From the NCBI GenBank assembly GCA_945906725.1, contig CAMDRI010000032.1, forward strand, positions 1 to 40,092: 40,092 nt of DNA, read 5' to 3'. Positions 17,537 to 24,977 of the stretch are shown piece after piece. The position numbers were made by a program, and so were the translations under genes. Within the stretch, counting starts at the first letter, position 1. Each line of letters starts with the position of its first letter. The notes under the pieces were generated by a model. That model made no database searches. It saw only the letters and a list, made by a program, of their open reading frames with translations, and was not told the origin of the DNA. The DNA is from Candidatus Kuenenia stuttgartensis (GTDB lineage: Bacteria; Planctomycetota; Planctomycetia; Planctomycetales; Planctomycetaceae).

Positions 17537-19117
17537 GTGACCGTCGCTGTACCGATCGAGATTGCTGCCTCGAGTCCCGCCGCTCGCCCGGTTGCGGTCA
17601 TCGACATTGGCACCACTGCCATCCGCATGGCCATCGCCGAGATTGATGGCACAGGCAACATCCGCATTTTGGAAACGGTGTCGCAAGGAGTCGACCTAGG
17701 CAAGGACACGTTCACGCGGGGCGTGATCAAACGCGGCACGATTGAGTATTGCGTCAAAGTACTCGTTAGCTACCGCCAGTTGCTGCGCGAATACCAAGTC
17801 ACCAGCACGGATCAAATTCGAGTCGTCGCCACCAGCGCGGTGCGCGAAGCGTCGAATCGCCTATCGTTCATCGACCGCATCTACATTGCCACCGGCCTGA
17901 CAGTCGAAGCGCTCGACGAGGCCGAGGTCAACCGGATCACGTTTGTCGGCATTAAGCCATTCCTCGATTCCGAGCGGATGCTCGCGTCAGCTAAGACGCT
18001 CGTAGTCGAAGTTGGCGGTGGCAGCACTGAAGTCCTGCTGGTGCAGAATGGCCAAGTGGCGTACTCGCACACTTACCGACTCGGTTCGCTGCGATTGCGC
18101 GAGATGCTCGAAGAGCATCGTCTGCCGAAGCTGAAGGTCCGCTCGATCATGCAGAGCCAGATCGGCCGCACCGTCGAAGAGATCGTGTTGCACGTTCCGC
18201 AGGAAGGCCCGACCGAACTAATCGCACTGGGTGGAGACGTCCGTTTTGCGGCGTCGCAGATTCTGCCCGAAAAGAAACTGCAGCACCTCGGCAAGGTCTC
18301 GACCGCAGCGTTGGAGCGCTTCACGGACAAAGTATTGGAACTCTCGCCTGACGAGATCGTGCATAAATACCAAATCGCATTTCCCGACGCCGAAACGCTC
18401 GGTCCCGCGTTGCTGGCGTACAGCCTGCTCGCACGGACTTTGCATCTCGACCACATTCTCGTCACGAACGTCAATCTGCGTGACGGCTTGCTGAAAGACA
18501 TGGCCGTGCGCGGCGCGTGGTCGGAAGATTTCGCCGAGCAAGTCATCCGCTCCGCGCTCGATTTCGGTCGGAAGTTTAATTTCGAAAAACACCACGCCAC
18601 GCACGTCGCGCTGCTGGCCAAGAAGCTGTTCGAGCAGCTTCGCGAGCAACATCAGCTCGATGCCCGCACCGGCTTGCTGCTGCACGTCGCCGCGTTGCTG
18701 CACGAGATCGGCCTGTACGTCAACACGACCAGCTACCATAAGCACTCGATGTACCTGATCCAAAACGGCGAACTGTTCGGGCTGACCCGCCGCGATCAAC
18801 TGCTTGTCGCGCTCGTCGCCCGTTACCACCGCCGAGCGTCTCCGAAGCCAACGCATCCGGGCTACGCCTCGCTCGACCGTGACAGCCGCGTCACCGTCAG
18901 CAAACTCGCCGCGCTGCTGCGAGTCGCCATTGCGCTCGACCGTTCGTATTCGCAACGCATTCCCGACCTGACTTGTGAACGTAAAGACGACCGACTCGTC
19001 ATTCAAATTCCAAACGCCGACGACCTGTCGCTCGAACAGCTCGCGCTCAAGCAAAACGGCTCGCTGTTCGAGGAGACCTTCGGCCTGCAAGTCGTGCTGC
19101 GAGCCAAACAGAGCTGA
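17537..19117 (+). CDS. ppx: Exopolyphosphatase, Ppx/GppA family
   Basis: 526 residues, matching Ppx length (about 510). It releases phosphate from the ends of polyphosphate and may also act on pppGpp. The actin-like ATPase core has VAVIDIGTTAIRMAIAEID, VVATSAVREASN, a catalytic-glutamate region ALDEAEVNRITF and the phosphate-binding VEVGGGSTEVLL (about 158-168). The C-terminal HD-like domain has HVAALLHEIGLYV with SYHKHSMYLI, the 'LHEvG' form normal for Ppx rather than a lost metal ligand. A GTG at 17537 is preferred because AAGGA lies about seven bases before it; a TTG at 17531 is too close. The inositol-monophosphatase remnant begins eight bases after the stop. Confidence 0.93.
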   Translation: MTVAVPIEIAASSPAARPVAVIDIGTTAIRMAIAEIDGTGNIRILETVSQGVDLGKDTFTRGVIKRGTIEYCVKVLVSYRQLLREYQVTSTDQIRVVATSAVREASNRLSFIDRIYIATGLTVEALDEAEVNRITFVGIKPFLDSERMLASAKTLVVEVGGGSTEVLLVQNGQVAYSHTYRLGSLRLREMLEEHRLPKLKVRSIMQSQIGRTVEEIVLHVPQEGPTELIALGGDVRFAASQILPEKKLQHLGKVSTAALERFTDKVLELSPDEIVHKYQIAFPDAETLGPALLAYSLLARTLHLDHILVTNVNLRDGLLKDMAVRGAWSEDFAEQVIRSALDFGRKFNFEKHHATHVALLAKKLFEQLREQHQLDARTGLLLHVAALLHEIGLYVNTTSYHKHSMYLIQNGELFGLTRRDQLLVALVARYHRRASPKPTHPGYASLDRDSRVTVSKLAALLRVAIALDRSYSQRIPDLTCERKDDRLVIQIPNADDLSLEQLALKQNGSLFEETFGLQVVLRAKQS

Positions 19118-19124
19118 ATCGCTC

Positions 19125-19886
19125 ATGTCGCTCGAACTGCGCATCGCCGAACCCGCCGCCCACGCCGGGGCCGAGGTCGCGCTCAGGCACTTTCAGGACT
19201 TCGCCAACCAAGTCAAACCGGGTGAGCCGAGTTTCAACCGTATCTCGGTGGCCGACGTCGAATCCGAGCACGCGATCGTCGACGTCATTCGCCGTGAGTT
19301 CCCGAACTACGCGATCTTAGCCGGGGAAGCACATTCCGCCGACGCGAAGGCCGAGCATCTGTGGGTCATCGACCCGATCGATGGCACGAACAATTTCTTG
19401 CACGGCATTCCGCAGTTCGGCATCTCGGTTGCGTACTACCGAGCTGGCCAACCGGTCTGCGGAGTAATCCTGAATCCCGCACGCGGCGACAGCTTCGTTG
19501 CATCGCGCGGGCATGGAGCCTTTCACAACGGCCAGCAGGTACGAGACTCCGAACACCGGTGCCTCGACGAAGTGCTGATCGGACTCGGCTTCTACTACGA
19601 CCGCGGCGCGCTGATGGAACGTGCGGCATCGTGTGCTCGAACGAAGATACGAATGACGGCGGAAAATCTATCGCGAAAATCTCGACGTGTCCGGCCGATT
19701 GCCATGTTACCGTTTTTCGGAAAACGGTTTCGCTGCTGTCGGCTTTTGGCGATCGGCTTTCGGCCGGCGAGGCGAGACCGCATTACTCCGACGTACTACG
19801 GCGGCCGGGTCGATAGCCCTGGCCGGGGCCGTGACGGGATTGTTTCTTCGAGGTTGCCGGGATTTTGTGAACAAACTCTCCTTTGA
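19125..19886 (+). pseudogene. Inositol monophosphatase family protein, 3' part lost
   Basis: The first ~165 residues are a convincing IMPase/SuhB-type enzyme: ISVADVESEHAIVDVIR, AILAGEAHS (metal-ligand glutamate), WVIDPIDGTNNFLHGIPQF (D83, D86) and DEVLIGLGFYYDRGALMER. At about 19620 similarity stops. The rest of the frame is arginine/serine-rich, lacks the WDxAAG motif needed for the second metal site, and runs into the antisense end of the YgiQ gene. A normal protein would continue about 100 residues. The gene therefore looks truncated by a deletion or rearrangement at its 3' end. It follows ppx by eight bases, so the original order was a ppx-IMPase operon. A functional short form is not excluded. 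Confidence 0.7.
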
Positions 19887-21963
19887 ATTTCGAGTTGGCT
19901 TCTTTGCGGCGATTCGCTAGCGCCTCACGTGGCGGCTTGTCGGGAATCAGACTGTCGCAACCGGGACCAATCAGGTCTTGCCGACCAGCTTGTTCGAGAG
20001 CCTTGCGGACCTCGAAGTAGTTTTCCGGCTTGAAGAACTGCATCAACGCTCGTTGCAGCTTGCGGTCGCGCAAGTGTTGAGCGACGTAGACCGGCTTCTT
20101 CGTGAACGGGTCGATACCGGTGTAGTACATAGCCGTCGCGACATCGAATGGAGCCGGGATGAAATCCTGCACCTGATCCGGGCGATAGCCGTTTCGTTTC
20201 AGGAACACGGCCAGATCGATCATCGCGTTCAAGTCACTGCCCGGATGGCTCGCGATGTAGTACGGGATGATGTACTGCGTCTTGCCCGCCTTCTTCGACT
20301 CACGATCGAAGACGTCCGCAAACTTGTCGAAGTCATCGCTGGCCGGCTTGCGCATCAGGTTGAGGACTCCGGTGTCAGAGTGCTCCGGCGCGACTTTCAG
20401 GTGTCCGCCAACGTGGTGCCGAACCAGTTCTCGCATGTATTCGGGCGAGCGGCGGGCGAGGTCCATGCGGATGCCGCTGGCAACCAGTACGCGTTTGATA
20501 CCGGGGACTTTGCGAGCGTCCTTCATCAGTTGGACCAGCGGCCCGTGATCGGTGCCGAGCAGCTTGCAGATCGTCGGATGCACGCACGACTGCCGCCGGC
20601 ATTTAGCTTCAACTTCCGGCCGCGAGCACCGCATCTCGTACATGTTCGCGGTCGGTCCACCGATGTCGCTGATGACCCCTTTGAACTGCGGGTCGCGGGT
20701 CATCGTCTGAATCTCGTCGATGACCGAATCGTGACTGCGCGACTGAATGATCCGCCCCTGATGCGTCGTGATCGAGCAAAACGTGCAACCGCCAAAGCAG
20801 CCGCGCATGATGGTGACCGAGTCCTTGATCATCTCGAACGCGGGAATTTTCTCCTTGTAGCTGGGATGCGGCCGCCGCGTGTACGGCAGCGCGTAGATCG
20901 CGTCCATCGCCGCTTGCGAGATCGGGAAGCACGGCGGATTGCAAACGACCGCTTGCTTGTCGTGAAACTGAACCAAGCCGCGCGCGTTGTACGGATTGGT
21001 TTCGTTGTGGATCAGCTTCGTGGCTTCCGCGAAGGTTGGCTTGTCGGCACAGACAGCTTCGTAGCTGGGCAACATGAGGAATGCAGCGGTCCCCTCTCCC
21101 TCTGAGAGAGGGTTAGGGTGAGGGATGCGATCAACGGTTGAGGTCATCGCGTCCGACGATTGTGAGTCAAACGCCTGCGGACCCTCACCCGGCCTTCGGC
21201 CACCCTTTCCCGAAGGGAGAGGGGATGTAACGGAGTCGCCAAAACATTCGGCGCTTTCTTTGGCTCCGAGTACGTACGCAATCCCGCGCATTTCTCGCAG
21301 GTCGCGCACCGTTTGCCCGGCGTCGAGTCGTCGGGCGATCTCCAGAATCGTTTCCTCGCCCATGCCGAACGCGACCAAGTCGGGCTTCGCGTCAAGCAGG
21401 ATCGAGCGGCGGACCTTGTCGCTCCAGTAGTCGTAGTGAGCGAGTCGCCGCAACGACGCTTCGACGCTGCCAGCGATGACAGGCACGCCGGAGTACGCCT
21501 CGCGAGCACGCTGACAATAGCCGAGCGTCGCGCGGTCGGGACGCAGGCCGATGCGGCCGCCGGGGGAGTACGCGTCGTCGTTGCGCACTTTTCGGTTGGC
21601 CGTGTAGTGGTTGATCATCGAGTCCATGTTCCCCGCGCTGATCGCGAAGAACAGCCGAGGCTTGCCAAACGTCCGCCAGGCGTCGCACGAATGCCAATCG
21701 GGTTGGCTGACAATGCCGACTCGGAAGCCGGCCGCTTCGAGCACTCGGCCAAGGATTGCCATCGCGAAGCTGGGGTGGTCGATGTAGGCGTCGCCGGTGA
21801 CGAACACGACGTCGAGTTCGTTCCAGCCGCGATCACGCGCCTCCGCCATTGTCATCGGCAACGGGCACAGACGGCGCGACAATTCCGCCGCTGGATGCAA
21901 CGCGGCTAAAGGGTCGGCATCGGGATGCTCGATGATCGGCAGATCAATTTTCAGAGAAGGCAT
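19783..21963 (-). CDS. YgiQ family radical SAM protein
   Basis: 726 residues from the ATG at 21963. The UPF0313/YgiQ family has an N-terminal domain (DVVFVTGDAYIDHPSFA, GNMDSMINHYTANRK) followed by a radical SAM core with the cluster motif RGCFGGCTFCSI (CxxxCxxC), then SDIGGPTANMY, CRRQSCVHP and HVGGHLKVAPEH. It should use SAM and a [4Fe-4S] cluster in the cytoplasm; the substrate is unknown in bacteria. A palindromic element at 21091-21224 is translated in frame between the GAKESAECF and LPSYEAVCADK blocks, adding about 45-50 residues absent from relatives. The gene diverges from the nucleotidyltransferase-HD gene. Confidence 0.93.
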   Translation of the reverse strand: MPSLKIDLPIIEHPDADPLAALHPAAELSRRLCPLPMTMAEARDRGWNELDVVFVTGDAYIDHPSFAMAILGRVLEAAGFRVGIVSQPDWHSCDAWRTFGKPRLFFAISAGNMDSMINHYTANRKVRNDDAYSPGGRIGLRPDRATLGYCQRAREAYSGVPVIAGSVEASLRRLAHYDYWSDKVRRSILLDAKPDLVAFGMGEETILEIARRLDAGQTVRDLREMRGIAYVLGAKESAECFGDSVTSPLPSGKGGRRPGEGPQAFDSQSSDAMTSTVDRIPHPNPLSEGEGTAAFLMLPSYEAVCADKPTFAEATKLIHNETNPYNARGLVQFHDKQAVVCNPPCFPISQAAMDAIYALPYTRRPHPSYKEKIPAFEMIKDSVTIMRGCFGGCTFCSITTHQGRIIQSRSHDSVIDEIQTMTRDPQFKGVISDIGGPTANMYEMRCSRPEVEAKCRRQSCVHPTICKLLGTDHGPLVQLMKDARKVPGIKRVLVASGIRMDLARRSPEYMRELVRHHVGGHLKVAPEHSDTGVLNLMRKPASDDFDKFADVFDRESKKAGKTQYIIPYYIASHPGSDLNAMIDLAVFLKRNGYRPDQVQDFIPAPFDVATAMYYTGIDPFTKKPVYVAQHLRDRKLQRALMQFFKPENYFEVRKALEQAGRQDLIGPGCDSLIPDKPPREALANRRKEANSKFKGEFVHKIPATSKKQSRHGPGQGYRPGRRSTSE
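21091..21224. repeat. Palindromic element inserted in frame in the YgiQ gene
   Basis: The left arm (21091-21124, CCCCTCTCCCTCTGAGAGAG then GGTTAGGGTGAGGG) and right arm (21182-21224) are imperfect inverted complements, both ending in CCCTCACCC-type sequence, separated by about 57 bases. On the coding strand the arms read as SPLPSGKGGRRPGEGP and PHPNPLSEGEG, a recognisable peptide signature of this repeat class. The open frame is preserved through the whole element. Confidence 0.85.
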
Positions 21964-22026
21964 AGCCGCGAAGTGTATGGAGCGGCTGCCAGGACCGCAT
22001 GGCCGCACTCGCCAGAATCAGGCGAG

Positions 22027-22054
22027 TTGCCAAAGTCCGTTCGCGTCGTATCAT
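22027..22054 (+). promoter_or_regulatory. Candidate sigma-70-type promoter for the nucleotidyltransferase-HD gene
   Basis: TTGCCA (22027-22032, five of six to consensus) and TATCAT (22049-22054, five of six) are separated by 16 bases. Transcription would start near 22061, shortly before the ATGs at 22079 and 22106. It lies in the 142-base gap between divergent genes. Confidence 0.5.
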
Positions 22055-22105
22055 GTTCGCCAGCCCGGCACCGCTTTGATGGGCTTGATAACGGTGCATC
22101 GTACA

Positions 22106-23293
22106 ATGTTGCATGACCATCCGCTTGAGGACGTTGACGAAACGTCCGGCCCCGCGGAATCCGACGGCAGACGCCGTCCGGCTCGTACCCGTGGGAATGA
22201 AAAGCTGCGGCGGCAGATCGTCTTCGAGGCCGCGCGGCTGATGTATCGCCGAGAAGAAAAGGAGTACTACCGAGCCAAGCTCAAGGCCGCGCGAGCTATC
22301 TGCCAAGGCTGGGTGAAGCCGTCTGACCTGCCCAGCAACACCGAAATCCGCGACGAGATTCAGCGGATGGCGTTCCTTTTTGAGGGGGATTCGCGCCACG
22401 ACCACCTGCGCGACATGCGCATCGAGGCCCTGCGGCTGATGCGACTGCTGGCGGCATTCAGGCCGAAGCTCATCGGCAGCACGCTGACCGGGCATGTGCG
22501 GCATGGCTCGGACATCGACCTGCACGTCTTCACGTCGAGCGCCGAATCGGTCGCGATGGTGCTTGACCAGGAAGGGATGACCTTCGACATCGAGAGCAAG
22601 CGCGTCCGCAAGCACGGCGAGGAGCGAGTCTTCACGCACATTCACATTCAGGACCGTTTTCCAATCGAGGTGACGCTGTACCCGGTCGAGAAGTTGGCGT
22701 ACGTCTTCAGGAGTTCGATCACCGGCAAAGCGATCGAACGCGCGTCGCTGGCCGAGTTCGAGCAACTGCTCCGCAACGAGTATCCCGACATCGAACTTGA
22801 CGACGAAGTACTGGACGCCGAGAGCAAGGTCGATCGCTTCCAAGTCTTTCGCTCGTTGCTGCTGCCGCTGGAGGGAGTCGGTCAATCGAAGAAGCATCAC
22901 CCGGAAGGGGACGTGCTGTATCACAGCCTGCAAGTCTTCGAGTTGGCTCGCGACGAGTTGCCCTACGACGAGGAATTCCTGCTGGCCGCGCTGCTGCATG
23001 ACGTCGGCAAGGGACTCGATCCAGAGAATCATGTCGCTGCCGCGCTGGATGCTCTGAGCGACGTCATCACGCCGCGCACGGCGTGGTTCATCGAGCATCA
23101 CATGGAAGCGCACCTCGTCGCCGACGGCTCAATCGGGTTCCGCGCGCGGCACCGCTTGCGCGAGTCGCCTGACTTCGACGAACTGATGCTGCTCCAAAAA
23201 AGCGATCGCGGCGGTCGAGTCCGCGGGATGCAGGTCATGGAAGTTGACGAAGCCCTCGACTTCCTGCGTGAACTGGCGCGGATGAACGGCTAA
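22106..23293 (+). CDS. Nucleotidyltransferase and HD domain protein
   Basis: 395 residues from the ATG at 22106 (an in-frame ATG at 22079 would add nine). Residues 30-115 are helical and charged. A polymerase-beta-type nucleotidyltransferase core follows: IGSTLTGHVRHGSDIDLHVF (G124 S125, D136, D138) with FPIEVTLYP supplying an acidic residue (E188). An HD domain follows at about 265-385, with YHSLQVF (H273), AALLHDVGKG (H298 D299) and a later FIEHHMEAH. The combination recalls CCA-adding/poly(A) polymerases with HD domains, but the core is short and the N-terminal helical part is not that of CCA enzymes. Function is unknown; it could act on RNA or nucleotides. It diverges from YgiQ and ends just before a palindromic element. 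Confidence 0.8.
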   Translation: MLHDHPLEDVDETSGPAESDGRRRPARTRGNEKLRRQIVFEAARLMYRREEKEYYRAKLKAARAICQGWVKPSDLPSNTEIRDEIQRMAFLFEGDSRHDHLRDMRIEALRLMRLLAAFRPKLIGSTLTGHVRHGSDIDLHVFTSSAESVAMVLDQEGMTFDIESKRVRKHGEERVFTHIHIQDRFPIEVTLYPVEKLAYVFRSSITGKAIERASLAEFEQLLRNEYPDIELDDEVLDAESKVDRFQVFRSLLLPLEGVGQSKKHHPEGDVLYHSLQVFELARDELPYDEEFLLAALLHDVGKGLDPENHVAAALDALSDVITPRTAWFIEHHMEAHLVADGSIGFRARHRLRESPDFDELMLLQKSDRGGRVRGMQVMEVDEALDFLRELARMNG

Positions 23294-23302
23294 GCAATCC
23301 GT

Positions 23303-23371
23303 CGTAGGATGGGCACTCTTGCCCGTCCCCGATTCGGCAAAGCAGGAAGGGGCAAGAGTGCCCATCCTACG
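23303..23371. repeat. Palindromic repeat between convergent genes, family B
   Basis: Two perfectly complementary 22-base arms (23303-23324 and 23350-23371; left arm begins CGTAGGATGGGCACTCTTGC) flank a 25-base loop. It occupies most of the 88-base gap between the convergent nucleotidyltransferase-HD and esterase genes, so it could act as a bidirectional transcript-end hairpin, although it has no T-run. Confidence 0.88.
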
Positions 23372-23381
23372 AACGATCGAG

Positions 23382-24683
23382 TCAGCGATTCGACGGCAAC
23401 TTACGATCCGCAAAGTCGAGGATGCGTTGCCAATAGGCTCGGTTGAGGACGTGTTTTTCGTCTCGGCGGTATTGCACGAGGTCGCCGCAGTTGGCGTCGG
23501 TGAAGGCTTCGTCGCCGTTCACGACGCCGCTGCCGACGAGTCCACGACCACCGAGAAACTTGTAGACCTTGTCGGCACCTTGCAACGAACGCAAAGCGTT
23601 GTCGAAGTTGGCCCACTTGTCTTGGTCGCCTTCGCCGTCGAACAAGGGGCGCGGAGCGACCAGCGCGACCAACAGATGTTGATCGATGGGCAGCTTCGGC
23701 TCGTTGTCGCCGAACGGGACGAATGAGTCGCTGAACCAGTGCGGGAAGGACTTGTTGATTCTCGCGACCGTTTCCTGATTGTTGCCTCGGTTCAGCGCCA
23801 TACCGCCGGTCCCCGATTGGTGCGGCACGGAGAGCGCGATTCGTTCGTCGAAGGCCGCCGCGAATAGCGCAGTCTTGCCGAGTCGCGAGTGGCCGACGAC
23901 GCCGATGCGTGTCTTGTCGATGTCGGGCCGAGTGACGAGATGATCGACGACGCGCGACACTCCCCAGGCCCAGGCTCGGATCGTGCCCCAATCATTCGGG
24001 CCGAGCTTGTCTTGTCCCGCTGGCAAGTAGTGCGGATGAATTCCGTCGGTCAGTTCGGGCGTGTCGGGGTCGAGGTCCGCGTTGTAGATCGTCGCCAGCG
24101 CGTAGCCACGTTCGACCAGCAAGTCGGCAGGCCAGGCGTCTTTTTGTGACCCGCGACCTTTGTCGGTCGCGCGTTCATTTTCGACACCGGCGCAGCTCTT
24201 GTAGATCCACTGCGACGGCAGCGCGATCTTGGGATCGTCGAGCACCGCGTGGTTGCCGCAGAAGTTCAATCCGACGAACGCCGGAGCTGGACCCTTGCGA
24301 TTGTTGGGGACGATCAGCAGCAGGTTGATCGGCGGCGCGGTCTTCGGCCCGAACTTAATCGTGATTTCGCGGAGCGTGGCCTTGCCATCGAGACACTTCT
24401 CGTCGGTGCGGACGATCGTGGCCGTGAGATTGTCCGGAGACGGCGGAGCCTTGCCGTACATGTAGTGCTCGAAGAGCGCTTTCAATTCGGGACGACGCTT
24501 GTTGAACCAGTCCTCGCGCGTGCGAACGGGAGTGCCATCGAGCATCACCAGCGGATCGGGCGGCTCTGGGCGAACGGGAAGTTGCTCGTGGGACGGAAAC
24601 TCGGCGGCAGCCGTCGTACCGAGGCTCAGGCTGCTCAGCACCACGAATTTCCACAAACGACGGAGACTCCAATCGCGGAACAT
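23382..24683 (-). CDS. Secreted CE15-like glucuronoyl esterase family protein
   Basis: 433 residues from the ATG at 24683, with GGGAG about eight bases upstream; a TTG two codons earlier is less likely. Residues 8-28 form a signal peptide ending TTAAAEF. The alpha/beta hydrolase has LMVMLDG-like opening (VMLDGTPVRTREDW), AFVGLNFCGNHAV, and the nucleophile elbow GVVGHSRLGKTALF with S266, the form typical of bacterial carbohydrate esterase family 15. FDGEGDQDKW and a C-terminal DEKHVLNRAYW supply candidate acid and histidine. CE15 enzymes cleave esters joining glucuronic acid of xylan to lignin alcohols; the bacterial group also includes members with other substrates. It fits a polysaccharide-degrading planctomycete, but no glycan-utilisation locus surrounds it. 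Confidence 0.82.
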   Translation of the reverse strand: MFRDWSLRRLWKFVVLSSLSLGTTAAAEFPSHEQLPVRPEPPDPLVMLDGTPVRTREDWFNKRRPELKALFEHYMYGKAPPSPDNLTATIVRTDEKCLDGKATLREITIKFGPKTAPPINLLLIVPNNRKGPAPAFVGLNFCGNHAVLDDPKIALPSQWIYKSCAGVENERATDKGRGSQKDAWPADLLVERGYALATIYNADLDPDTPELTDGIHPHYLPAGQDKLGPNDWGTIRAWAWGVSRVVDHLVTRPDIDKTRIGVVGHSRLGKTALFAAAFDERIALSVPHQSGTGGMALNRGNNQETVARINKSFPHWFSDSFVPFGDNEPKLPIDQHLLVALVAPRPLFDGEGDQDKWANFDNALRSLQGADKVYKFLGGRGLVGSGVVNGDEAFTDANCGDLVQYRRDEKHVLNRAYWQRILDFADRKLPSNR

Positions 24684-24780
24684 CGGCAAACTCCCGGCAG
24701 CAAGGCATAAAACTTCAAAGGACGAATCCGATTCAGGCTATCGCCGCCTCGAGGAAGCTCGCAATGCAACCAGTGGTATC

Positions 24781-24964
24781 AGGCTGGCGGTTAGACCGTG
24801 CCTTGCGTGCCCATTTCGTCGCTCGTACAACAGCCTTTGCTTGGCCAGGGAGGCCAACAGTCGCTCGTCACGACGAACGGATTGAAACCGTTAAGCCCGG
24901 TGCGTGGTACGACGGGCTTTGTGCTTGAAACCCAAACAGCCGTCCGGGACGGCGTCCCTTTTTT
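24781..24964 (+). promoter_or_regulatory. Candidate structured leader RNA ending in a terminator-like hairpin
   Basis: The gap before the gene at 24978 is unusually dense in hairpins on the plus strand: AGGC...GCCT enclosing CGGT/ACCG (24781-24803); TTGGCC/GGCCAA (24841-24857); AACGG/CCGTT (24876-24892); AAGCCCG/CGGGCTT (24893-24919); and GGGAC-GGC-GTCCC followed by six T's (24946-24964). The GGGAC segment can alternatively pair upstream in GCCGTCC/GGACGGC (24939-24953), mutually exclusive with the terminator-like stem. This could be an attenuator/riboswitch-like leader or a small RNA with its own terminator. No known RNA family is recognised. Confidence 0.4.
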
Positions 24965-24977
24965 GATTGGATCGAAC

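Noticed and set aside
19978-21105. 375-codon plus-strand frame opposite YgiQ
   Set aside because: Antisense to the conserved radical SAM core; composition typical of a mirror frame.
22106-23293. CBASS-type cyclase for the nucleotidyltransferase-HD protein
   Set aside because: HD fusion resembles RNA-processing enzymes, and no effector, E1/E2/JAB or HORMA genes lie nearby.
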